Origin: CAZGYE01 sp964530165
Lineage (GTDB): Bacteria; Planctomycetota; Planctomycetia; Planctomycetales; Planctomycetaceae
Reading direction: 5' to 3'
Assembly: GCA_964530165.1 (NCBI GenBank)
Contig: CAZGYE010000165.1
Location: forward strand, 1-12,863
DNA: 12,863 nucleotides
In this document: positions 6,671 to 12,863 of the stretch, one piece after another
Position numbering within the stretch: the first letter of the stretch is position 1
Layout: each line of letters opens with the position of its first letter
Position numbers and translations under genes: made by a program
Notes under the pieces: model-generated
What the model was told of the DNA's origin: nothing
Seen by the model: only the letters and a program-made list of their open reading frames with translations
Database searches by the model: none

Positions 6671-7483
6671 ATGCACAAACACTCCCGCTGGACGTCTCCG
6701 CTATTGATTTTCGTCGCGGCCGCCTTCTCGCTGCCGTTGTTGTGGATGCTCACCAGTTCGCTGAAGCCGCCGGGACAACCGGAGAGCGAATTCTGGCCGC
6801 GCGCTTGGCACTGGCAGAATTACCGCGAGGTGCTCACGACCGGGAATTATCTGCGGTTTCTGGCCAACTCGATCGTCCTGAGCGTGTTGAACGTCGCCGG
6901 GACGCTCGTTTCGTGCACGCTGGTCGCTTACGGTTTCTCGCGGCTGCGTTGGCCGGGGCGGGATCTCGTCTTTTTCATCCTGATTGCGACCATGTTGCTG
7001 CCGTTTCACGTGACGATGCTGCCGCGGTTCCAGCTCTTTGCGGCACTGGGCATGTACAACACCTATTGGCCGCTGGTGCTGCCGAGCTGGCTGGCCGGCG
7101 AAGCATTCTTCGTGTTCCTGCTGCGGCAATTCTTCATGACCATTCCCGAAGAGCTGGCCGAAGCGGCCCGTCTGGACGGGGCAGGAGAGTGGAGAATACT
7201 GACCCGCATCGTGTTGCCGCTCTCTTGGCCGGCGCTGGCGACAGTCGCGTTGTTTCAGTTCCTGCAAACCTGGAACGAATTCGCCGGCCCGTTGTTGTAT
7301 CTGAACGATCCGGCCAAGTTCCCGCTGGCTTACGCGCTGCAGCAATTCACGAGCGCCTACCGCACCGAGTTCGGCCCGCTGATGGCCGCAGCCGTCCTGT
7401 TCACCGCGCCCGTGATTGTGCTGTTCTTCTTGGCCCAAAAAACCTTCATCCGCGGCATCGCAACGACGGGATTGGAGGGATGA
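6671..7483 (+). CDS. ABC transporter permease, sugar type (MalG/UgpE-like)
   Basis: 270 residues, the second membrane subunit of the importer. It opens with a first helix (about 10-30) ending in WMLTSSLKPP (27-36), a signature of the MalG branch, followed by five more helices. The EAA loop reads EELAEAARLDGAGEWRILTR (160-179), then IVLPLSWPAL. ATG 6671 is chosen because the sequence directly after it is family-like; the frame is open back to 6158 but that part overlaps the preceding gene and is shadow. Only a weak AGGG lies upstream, so translation may depend on coupling with the preceding gene, 7 bases away. No ATP-binding gene follows; a shared ATPase encoded elsewhere (MsmX/UgpC type) is the likely motor. 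Confidence 0.93.
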   Translation: MHKHSRWTSPLLIFVAAAFSLPLLWMLTSSLKPPGQPESEFWPRAWHWQNYREVLTTGNYLRFLANSIVLSVLNVAGTLVSCTLVAYGFSRLRWPGRDLVFFILIATMLLPFHVTMLPRFQLFAALGMYNTYWPLVLPSWLAGEAFFVFLLRQFFMTIPEELAEAARLDGAGEWRILTRIVLPLSWPALATVALFQFLQTWNEFAGPLLYLNDPAKFPLAYALQQFTSAYRTEFGPLMAAAVLFTAPVIVLFFLAQKTFIRGIATTGLEG

Positions 7484-7511
7484 CGGAAGAAGACGCGGTT
7501 ACAATGAGAAC

Positions 7512-7631
7512 CTACGCTCTCAGCAGGTCCGGCCCGGTCATGAGTCTTGCGCTTCCAGAAATCGACGCAGCCGCTCGGCGAAGCAGTTCCATCTGCACGG
7601 CTTCGGCTTTGGGATGGGTGTCGGAGAACAT
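7512..7631 (-). pseudogene. Remnant of a small planctomycete protein family
   Basis: From ATG 7631 the minus strand reads MFSDTHPKAEAVQMELLRRA and continues to a stop after 39 codons. I recall planctomycete and cyanobacterial proteins of roughly 70-90 residues that start with the same kind of segment (acidic, THPEAE, then ELLRxA) and go on with an arginine-rich helix and a late GKELA-like motif. Here the similarity fades after residue 20, the frame stops early, and neither other frame restores a convincing continuation. I therefore read it as a truncated or frameshifted copy. No good ribosome binding site is visible. The family assignment is from memory and should be treated as a lead; a genuine 39-residue peptide cannot be excluded. 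Confidence 0.4.
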
Positions 7632-7754
7632 CGCTGGCTGTGTCCCCACAACTGTCCTTGGAAAATCCGCATTCACGGTAGCACGTTTCGCGTGGCGAAG
7701 CGAGCAGTGTTTCGCATTGATGAGCCTCCGATTTCCTCGACGATCGACTGCTGC

Positions 7755-7783
7755 GAATGCCCTCGCTGGCGCTGCGGGCTACT
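7755..7783. repeat. Possible dispersed planctomycete repeat
   Basis: The segment beginning GAATGCCCTCGCTGGCGCTG and running on to GGGCTACT (minus strand shadow peptide VARSASEGI) resembles a short motif I associate with non-coding spacers of many planctomycete genomes. Only one copy lies in this window, so its repeat nature cannot be shown here. It sits just downstream of the symporter stop, in a gap with no convincing intact gene. Confidence 0.3.
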
Positions 7784-7799
7784 CTGGTTGTGCCGTGCT

Positions 7800-9539
7800 T
7801 TACTCGCTTGGTTGCGATTCCGGTTCGCCCTGCACTGGATCGCTGGCCGCGGCGGGATGTTCGTGCGTGCGCAGGACGGGGTGCCACATCCACTGGCGCT
7901 GCGCGTCGTTGGCTCGGGTCTTCAACAGAGTCGAGAAGACGCAACAAGCGACCAGTGTGGCCAACCACGACCCCGGGACGACCAGGTGCGTCGAATACGG
8001 CACTGCCGACAGTTCGAACGTCTGGCCGAACAACTCCAACCGGCCATCCAACATCTTCGCGAGGGTGCCGGTCAACTCCTCGCAATAGCTCGATCCGATT
8101 CCGAACAATTCGCCGACGATCACCGCCGGAATGACGGACCGACTGGTGGCCCGCTTCGAGAACATCGCCAGCACAAACAGTGCGCCCAGTGGTCCCAGAA
8201 AGCAATTAAAGCCTTTCTGACAGAGTGTAATAATGTCCGTTCCCTTCGATGCGTGATACAGCAACAGCGTCAACGCGACGATGATGATTCCCATTGTTGC
8301 GGTCAGAATACGGGCTAGTCTCAATTCACTGACAATTGTGGCTTGCCCTGGGTGCAGGCGGCGGAAGAAATCGACGGTCACGATCGTCGAAATGGAGTTG
8401 GCCCCGGAATCAATCGTCGACATAGCGGCTGCGAACAATGCGGCGACCACCATGCCGCGCAGCCCGCCCGGCAAATAGAGACTGATGAACTGCGGAAAAA
8501 CTTTGTCCTGGGCTTCATAGCGAATCGACTTGTCGGCCACATGGACGCCAATGCTTGCCGGCAGTTCGTGGTTTTGAATGAAGTAGATCAAGGAGATCCC
8601 CACGCCCGCCAAGATGATCCCCAGTCCGAAACTCGACAGCGCACTGACCAGATAGCTTTTTCGGGCCGCCCAAACGTCTTTGACCGCGAAGTAACGCTGC
8701 AGGGCAACCTGATTCGCCCCGTGGGTGCAAATAGACCAGAACACCATGCCCAGGGAGATAAAAAACACCGTCGAGCGGTTGCCGATGTCCCAACTGAACC
8801 ACTCCACCGATTCACGGTAGTCGTAGGCACGTGAGGCAACCAGCCAATCGCCGATGTTGGAACCGGTGTTCCAGGCGATGTATCCCATGGTGAACAACGC
8901 GCCGCCGATGAGCACGAAGAACTGGACCACGTCGGTCCAGACGACGGCGCGAATGCCGCCCAACGTAGTGTACAGCACCGAAAACAGGCCGATCGCGACA
9001 ATGATCGCGTGCAGGTCGGCGTCGCGGTGTTCGGGGGTATTGCGACCAAAAAACCACTCGAAGTTCAGGTTCGCGATTTCGCCCATCGCTTTGGAAGCCG
9101 TCAGCACCACCACCGCCATCCAACCGAACAGCAACAACAGGCAGAACACCGCAGCCAACACCCGCGTAGCGTAATTGAACCGCCGTTCCAAGTATTCGTA
9201 AGCACTGGTCAGGTTCAGACGCATGAAGAAGGGAATCCAGAGAAACCAGACGACCACCAACACCACCGGGACGCCCAATTGCCGCGTCAGAAATCCGATA
9301 CCCGTGCGGAACATTTCACCCGGCATGCCGAGATACGTGATCGTCGACAACAGCGACGCGAGCAGACTGATCCCCACCGCCCAAGGCGGCAGATTGCGCC
9401 CGCCAACGAAAAAGTCGTCGGTCGACCTCTGCCGGCGCGCTATCGACAGACCCATCCCGAGCATCGCGACCAGGTAGACGCCGATGACCAGATGATCGAG
9501 CGCGGTGAGTCCACCTTCCGATGCTGCGAGTAATGGCAT
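7800..9539 (-). CDS. Sodium:solute symporter (SSS family)
   Basis: 579 residues with about 13 transmembrane helices, importing a solute together with Na+. Family landmarks are present: the TM1-like segment LASLLSTITYLGMPGEMFRT (60-79), the GGIRAVVWTDVVQ signature (194-206), and the Na2-site helix FAAAMSTIDSGANSIST (369-385), with S374 and T375 where the sodium-binding hydroxyls are expected. The length is normal for the family, with a polar C-terminal tail of about 45 residues. ATG 9539 leads directly into the first helix; no strong ribosome binding site precedes it. It is convergent with the ABC operon and divergent from the glycosidase-like gene at 10076. The sugar, sialic acid or organic acid it carries cannot be decided. 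Confidence 0.93.
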   Translation of the reverse strand: MPLLAASEGGLTALDHLVIGVYLVAMLGMGLSIARRQRSTDDFFVGGRNLPPWAVGISLLASLLSTITYLGMPGEMFRTGIGFLTRQLGVPVVLVVVWFLWIPFFMRLNLTSAYEYLERRFNYATRVLAAVFCLLLLFGWMAVVVLTASKAMGEIANLNFEWFFGRNTPEHRDADLHAIIVAIGLFSVLYTTLGGIRAVVWTDVVQFFVLIGGALFTMGYIAWNTGSNIGDWLVASRAYDYRESVEWFSWDIGNRSTVFFISLGMVFWSICTHGANQVALQRYFAVKDVWAARKSYLVSALSSFGLGIILAGVGISLIYFIQNHELPASIGVHVADKSIRYEAQDKVFPQFISLYLPGGLRGMVVAALFAAAMSTIDSGANSISTIVTVDFFRRLHPGQATIVSELRLARILTATMGIIIVALTLLLYHASKGTDIITLCQKGFNCFLGPLGALFVLAMFSKRATSRSVIPAVIVGELFGIGSSYCEELTGTLAKMLDGRLELFGQTFELSAVPYSTHLVVPGSWLATLVACCVFSTLLKTRANDAQRQWMWHPVLRTHEHPAAASDPVQGEPESQPSE

Positions 9540-9629
9540 GGTTTGACCGTTTCGGCTGAATGCCGCTGCGTCACGTCAATCCTCGGCGGGGCAACGTCTC
9601 CCTACTGTAAAACGTTTCGACGGCCTGCG

Positions 9630-9658
9630 ATTGTAGCAATGCCCGGTGCAGATTTCAG
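9630..9658 (-). promoter_or_regulatory. Candidate promoter for the symporter gene
   Basis: On the minus strand an extended -10, TGCTACAAT (9638-9630), lies 17 bases from a -35-like CTGAAA (9658-9653, 4 of 6 against consensus). It would give a leader of about 85 bases before ATG 9539. Planctomycete promoters are poorly characterised, so this is a match to the general sigma-70 pattern only. Confidence 0.4.
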
Positions 9659-9790
9659 TCGTTGCTGCGAGTTGGGAATCCGCGCATGCCGCTGGATGCG
9701 ACCGTGCAGCTTTTGGTGTGGGCGGAGGTGGCTGATTGCTGATGGAAGACGCATCCAGAACATCGGACAAAACTCCAACGGAAAACCGAA

Positions 9791-9802
9791 CGGTCCGGAC
9801 CG
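9791..9802. promoter_or_regulatory. 12-base perfect palindrome
   Basis: CGGTCCGGACCG is a perfect 12-base palindrome in the middle of the divergent gap between the symporter and the glycosidase-like gene. Its place upstream of both predicted promoters would suit a dimeric regulator. Chance occurrence in GC-rich DNA is possible. Confidence 0.3.
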
Positions 9803-9840
9803 GTCTATGTACAGGACAACAGTGGGTTTATAGATACATT

Positions 9841-9856
9841 TTTCTCTTGAGAGAAA
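9841..9856. promoter_or_regulatory. AT-rich 7-bp inverted repeat
   Basis: TTTCTCT-TG-AGAGAAA is a perfect 7-base inverted repeat with a 2-base centre. It ends 13 bases upstream of the -35 element of the predicted promoter at 9870, a location typical of an activator or repressor site. It marks the edge of an AT-rich stretch. Confidence 0.4.
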
Positions 9857-9869
9857 TGCACAACATTAG

Positions 9870-9898
9870 TTGACTTTATGATTTGTGCTGGATATCGT
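9870..9898 (+). promoter_or_regulatory. Candidate sigma-70-like promoter
   Basis: TTGACT (9870-9875, 5 of 6 against consensus) and TATCGT (9893-9898, 4 of 6) are spaced by exactly 17 bases within AT-rich DNA. It would transcribe the gene at 10076 with a leader of about 170 bases, which contains the hairpin at 9975-9995. Confidence 0.5.
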
Positions 9899-9974
9899 GG
9901 TATTTCATGTTTTGCTGAATATACGAATTGCAATAAGTTTGAGCTTGGTCTGTAGTTTGAGAAGACCGAGAGAA

Positions 9975-9995
9975 CTAGATCGGATGGATCTAGTG
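9975..9995. promoter_or_regulatory. 8-bp perfect hairpin in the leader of the glycosidase-like gene
   Basis: ACTAGATC and GATCTAGT flank a 5-base loop (GGATG). It lies about 75 bases after the predicted -10 and 80 bases before the start codon, so it could be an operator or an RNA hairpin in the leader. No T-tract follows, so it is not an intrinsic terminator. Confidence 0.4.
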
Positions 9996-10075
9996 AAGTC
10001 GTTCCAACAGGTGACAGCTTCTTCGAGAGAGACAATCGGGAGTCTGTTCGGATCGGTTTGTCGGGAGATGAGAGC

Positions 10076-11170
10076 ATGAGATACTTGCCGGTGTTGGTGT
10101 TCTGCATTACCTATCCCTGTGTGTCGGTCGCCCAGCACGGAGTGTACTTCGACTACCACAACCCCAGTGCCGAGAGCCCGAAGCACCTCAACCACCCGCA
10201 TGTCGACGGTGTGTTTCTGAGGTTCAGTTGGCAGGAGTTGGAGCCGCAGAAGGGGCAGTACAATTTCCAACCAATCGAAACGATGATTGCTCCTTGGGTC
10301 GAGACGGGTCATCGGGTCATTCTGGGCGTGAAGCCGGCCGGCCAGCAAAATACAGACACACCGGAGTGGGTCTACGACGAAGTCCCCGCGATCACGTACG
10401 CCCGCAAGGGCATTCAGGTGAAAGTTCCCACATACTGGCACGCGAACTATCAAGATGCTCAAAAGGGGCTGGTGATCGCGCTGGGCAAGAAGTACAACTA
10501 CGACGATCGCATTGAGGGGTTCCTGGTCGGTGTCGCCCATCTCGGCTTCATCACGGCCTGCCCGAACAAGACAGGGTCATTGGCTTTCCTGGACGCCGGT
10601 TGGACTCCGCGCAAGTGGCAGATTCACGTATTCAACACCGTACGGTCCTACGAGTCGCATCTCGACCGAAAGTTTTTGTTCCTCAATGGCAGCAACCTGA
10701 TTCTGAAAATCAACGACCCATCCGCTGAAGGCTTCCCGGATTCCGAGCGTTACTTTGTCGACCTGCGAGACAAGATCTTCAGTCTGATGGTCAACAAGCA
10801 TCGCCTGGGTGTTGCCAGCAACGGGCTCGATGCCGATGCGCAGACATTCCTGGCAACAGGAATTCCGGAACTCTACGACTCGTTTCGCAAAAAGGCCACG
10901 AAAGGGATCGTCCCCCTTGCGGTGCACGACGACTGGCCCCTCTGGGTGCCCGCCGACAAGAGACACGGGGTCAACGAGGGCAAGGACAACGACTATTTCA
11001 GCACGGCCCTTGAGAACGCCATCGGCGGAGTGCGCGACATTCCGAAGATGAATGTCGTGTGGATGAAGATGCTCGACACCGATCTGCAGTGCACAGACCC
11101 GGCGGACGAAAACTATCAAGAGGAGTGTGAGGCCGCGCTGCTGAAGTTCAAGAATGGGTTGCTCAAATAG
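10076..11170 (+). CDS. Secreted TIM-barrel, glycoside-hydrolase-like protein
   Basis: 364 residues with a signal peptide (about 1-19, cleavage near VSVA-Q). The segment VDGVFLRFSWQELEPQKGQY (43-62), followed by a VETGHRVILGVKPAG strand and TPEWVYDE, is typical of the first barrel strands of clan-A glycosidases such as GH42/GH5-like proteins. At the end of the predicted fourth strand the sequence is EGFLVGVAHLGFITACPN (147-164), with no obvious acid/base Glu; near the seventh strand it reads GIVPLAVHDDWPLWV (277-291), with His-Asp-Asp where a nucleophile Glu would be expected. It may be a binding protein or use other residues. GGGAG (10063-10067) supports ATG 10076. The upstream gap is AT-rich. 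The fold assignment is moderately sure; activity is unknown. Confidence 0.75.
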   Translation: MRYLPVLVFCITYPCVSVAQHGVYFDYHNPSAESPKHLNHPHVDGVFLRFSWQELEPQKGQYNFQPIETMIAPWVETGHRVILGVKPAGQQNTDTPEWVYDEVPAITYARKGIQVKVPTYWHANYQDAQKGLVIALGKKYNYDDRIEGFLVGVAHLGFITACPNKTGSLAFLDAGWTPRKWQIHVFNTVRSYESHLDRKFLFLNGSNLILKINDPSAEGFPDSERYFVDLRDKIFSLMVNKHRLGVASNGLDADAQTFLATGIPELYDSFRKKATKGIVPLAVHDDWPLWVPADKRHGVNEGKDNDYFSTALENAIGGVRDIPKMNVVWMKMLDTDLQCTDPADENYQEECEAALLKFKNGLLK

Positions 11171-11178
11171 CCTCCGCA

Positions 11179-11209
11179 GGCCGGCCCGCATCACGTGCGG
11201 GCGGCGGCC
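11179..11209. terminator. GC-rich hairpin after the glycosidase-like gene
   Basis: GCCCGCA (11184-11190) and TGCGGGC (11196-11202) form a perfect 7-bp stem with a 5-base loop, extended by outer GGCC pairs (11179-11182 with 11206-11209). It starts 9 bases after the stop codon and ends 24 bases before proB. There is no U-tract, so it may slow or process the transcript more than end it. Confidence 0.35.
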
Positions 11210-11232
11210 GGATAGGCTATGCTTCACAGGAT

Positions 11233-12375
11233 ATGAGTGACATGTCCGACCTCGTGCGTCGTGAAGTGATTGAGACGGCGCGGGCGCTGGTCATCAAGAT
11301 CGGCACCAACGTACTCGCGCGCGAAGACGATTCGCTCGACGTGGATCGTATCAGAACGCTGGCCGAACAAATCCACCGGCTTCACGAATCGGGCCGGCGG
11401 GTGGTCGTTGTTTCCAGCGGCGCGGTTGGTGCGGGTATGGGTCTGCTCGGACTGAAGCAGCGGCCCCGCGATTTGCCGCACCTGCAAGCCTCCGCCGCAA
11501 CCGGACAGCCGCATCTGTTGCGGCTGTACGACGAGGGTCTGCGCGGGCACGGGTATCACGCCGCCCAGCTGCTGCTCACCGCCAACGACTTCAAGCAACG
11601 CAGCCGGTATCTCAACGTCCGGAACACGTTGCACACGCTCTTCGAGCACGGCGTTGTTCCGATCGTCAACGAAAACGACACCGTCAGCGTCGATGAGATC
11701 AAGTTCGGCGATAACGATCACCTGGCCGCGATGGTGACCAATCTGCTGCAGGCGCCGCTGTTGATCATTCTGTCGGTTGTCGACGGTTTGTTCGACGGAG
11801 ACCCGGCCGACCCGGGAAGCCGGCTCATTCCACTGGTCGAGAAATGGGACGAGTCGCTATTGGACCTGGCGGTTCCGGATCGCAGCCGGCGGGGGACTGG
11901 CGGGATGCGGTCGAAACTCGAGGCGGTTCGTACGGCGACAGCGGTCGGCGAGAACGTGATCATCGCCAATGGAACACGGCCGAACATACTTGTCGACATT
12001 TTGGCGGGGCGAGAGGTCGGCACGCTGTTTCTAGCCCACGGGGCGTCCGTCCCGGCGTGGAAGCGCTGGATCGGTTACACCGTGCCTCCTCAAGGCCGTT
12101 TCCTACTCGACGACGGTGCGTGCCGGGCGATCGAGATCGCTGGCCGATCGCTGCTGGCGATCGGTATTACGGATGTCGAAGGTGAGTTCGCCCAGGGAGA
12201 AGTCGTCGCCCTATCGGATTCGAGCGGAACGGAATTCGCCCGCGGACTCAGCAATTATAATTCGCGCGACGCCCGGGCCATCGCCGGCAAGCGCACCGAC
12301 GAAATCGTCGCGATCCTCGGCAGCCTCTCTTACGACGAGGTCATCCACCGCGACAACCTCGTGGTGATGACGTAA
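11233..12375 (+). CDS. proB: Glutamate 5-kinase with C-terminal PUA domain
   Basis: 380 residues, the normal full length. It phosphorylates L-glutamate with ATP in the cytoplasm, the first step of proline synthesis. The amino-acid-kinase domain shows VIKIGTNVL (20-28), VVSSGAVGAG (59-68), the glutamate-binding NENDTV segment, FGDNDHLAA (158-166), VVDGLFDGDP (182-191, the usual family form being DVDGLYTADP) and GTGGMRSKLEA (221-231) with the conserved Lys. The PUA domain covers roughly 287-375 and ends with the typical SNYNSRDARAIAGKRTDEI. ATG 11233 is preferred, with ATG 11242 as an in-frame alternative; only a weak ACAGG precedes. proA is not in the window. The strong family match suggests an intact, feedback-regulated enzyme. 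Confidence 0.97.
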   Translation: MSDMSDLVRREVIETARALVIKIGTNVLAREDDSLDVDRIRTLAEQIHRLHESGRRVVVVSSGAVGAGMGLLGLKQRPRDLPHLQASAATGQPHLLRLYDEGLRGHGYHAAQLLLTANDFKQRSRYLNVRNTLHTLFEHGVVPIVNENDTVSVDEIKFGDNDHLAAMVTNLLQAPLLIILSVVDGLFDGDPADPGSRLIPLVEKWDESLLDLAVPDRSRRGTGGMRSKLEAVRTATAVGENVIIANGTRPNILVDILAGREVGTLFLAHGASVPAWKRWIGYTVPPQGRFLLDDGACRAIEIAGRSLLAIGITDVEGEFAQGEVVALSDSSGTEFARGLSNYNSRDARAIAGKRTDEIVAILGSLSYDEVIHRDNLVVMT

Positions 12376-12377
12376 TT

Positions 12378-12449
12378 CAGTAGTTCCAGTCATTTACAAG
12401 AGGAACCTTGCGTTTACCTATACCCATTCAGCGAAACTTGGAACTACTG
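12378..12449. repeat. Inverted repeat between proB and the next gene
   Basis: CAGTAGTTCCA (12378-12388) and TGGAACTACTG (12439-12449) are perfect 11-base inverted copies separated by 50 bases. They begin 3 bases after the proB stop. The wide spacing argues against a simple terminator; a looped protein-binding pair or the terminal repeats of a very small element are alternatives. The rest of 12376-12564 shows no gene. Confidence 0.5.
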
Positions 12450-12564
12450 TCATTCGTCATGACCGGTGCGGCGGCCGCTTGAGGTCTTGCCGGCGCTGGC
12501 GTAGTTTGTATGCGTGACTGTCACCGCCTGGAGTGCAGCCATGCGCGCCTCATAGGAACGCTCC

Positions 12565-12863
12565 ATGTTGAATGCCGGAATGTTCAGAGTGTGTCTTTGC
12601 TCGGCAGCGTTCGTTGCTGCGGCGACAAACGTGCGGGCTGGAGAGAGCTGGTTGCAGTTCAAATTTGACGAGCGACATTCGGGCAACGTGCCCGACCGCA
12701 GCGTGAAGACGCCGCTGGGATTGATCGGGGCGGTCCCCTTGAGCGACGCGGTGCTGACGGCCCCGGTGGTTTCCGACGGTCGCATTTATGTCGTGGATGC
12801 TTCCGGTGTGGCGTTCTGCATCGACGCCGAGACTCTCAGCGTCGTGTGGAAGTTTGCGTCGCC
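12565..12863 (+). CDS. Secreted PQQ/BamB-like beta-propeller protein (5' part only)
   Basis: 99 codons are visible before the window ends. A signal peptide (about 1-25, with SAAFVAAATNVRAG) precedes a mature start ESWLQFKFDERHSGN, a form common in planctomycete PQQ-binding-like propeller proteins (W-x-x-F/R-G-D-xx-xSG). The first blade follows: APVVSDGRIYVVDASGVAFC and IDAETLSVVWKF, with the G-x-(I/V)-Y-V-x-D/x-x-G-x-xxxxD-A pattern of these repeats. AGGA (12554-12557) is about 7 bases upstream of ATG 12565; ATG 12580 is a less likely start. The role is probably in the periplasm or envelope, either as an alcohol-dehydrogenase-like or scaffold propeller; the missing C-terminus prevents a finer call. 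Confidence 0.85.
   Translation, partial: MLNAGMFRVCLCSAAFVAAATNVRAGESWLQFKFDERHSGNVPDRSVKTPLGLIGAVPLSDAVLTAPVVSDGRIYVVDASGVAFCIDAETLSVVWKFAS

Noticed and set aside
9543..9833. Plus-strand ORF in the divergent gap
   Set aside because: Cys/Arg-rich shadow composition, no ribosome binding site, and it covers the predicted symporter promoter.
12450..12785. Minus-strand ORF at the right end
   Set aside because: Opposes the PQQ-type propeller gene, which has a signal peptide and blade motifs.
1..12863. CRISPR array, tRNA, rRNA, integrase or transposase
   Set aside because: I looked for regular direct repeats with spacers, cloverleaf-like segments and transposase motifs, and saw none.

Overview
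The window looks like a chromosomal stretch of a planctomycete (Planctomycetota, class Planctomycetia, probably near Pirellulales or Planctomycetales). This rests on an SHD1 (SLA1 homology domain 1) secreted protein, which among bacteria is largely a planctomycete feature, GC-rich sequence with loosely packed genes, interspersed palindromic repeats of a type I associate with these genomes, and the style of the glycosyltransferase and PQQ-propeller proteins. The placement is made from sequence character and memory, not from a search.

Layout. Positions 1-753 (minus) hold most of a family 2 glycosyltransferase whose 3' end lies outside the window. The divergent gap 754-1230 holds two different long inverted repeats. 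Next come a Tat-exported COG3618-type amidohydrolase (1231-2199) and a secreted SHD1 plus beta-propeller protein (2227-3321). Positions 3306-3734 look like a decayed patch: a short piece that strongly resembles the YgjP/DUF45 metal-hydrolase family, then an unrecognised 62-codon ORF. The largest unit is a four-gene plus-strand operon (3735-7483): sugar-type ABC permease, periplasmic substrate-binding protein, a Trp-rich two-helix membrane protein with a PH-like tail, and a second ABC permease. No ATPase gene is present. Positions 7484-7799 carry a probable gene remnant on the minus strand and a possible dispersed repeat.

A sodium:solute symporter follows on the minus strand (7800-9539). The 536-base divergent gap 9540-10075 has credible promoters for both sides and three clear palindromes. 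It separates the symporter from a secreted TIM-barrel, glycosidase-like protein (10076-11170), in which I cannot find the usual catalytic glutamates. The right end has proB, glutamate 5-kinase (11233-12375), then the start of a secreted PQQ/BamB-like beta-propeller protein (12565 onward).

How the parts may fit: the ABC importer, the symporter, the exported amidohydrolase and the glycosidase-like protein together suggest uptake and processing of sugars or sugar acids, but nothing in the sequence fixes the substrate. proB is housekeeping (proline synthesis). I found no CRISPR array, tRNA, rRNA, integrase or transposase. The most interesting points are the extra membrane protein inside the ABC operon, the gene fragments at 3306-3632 and 7512-7631, the stacked palindromes at 916-1129, and the possible pseudoenzyme at 10076-11170.
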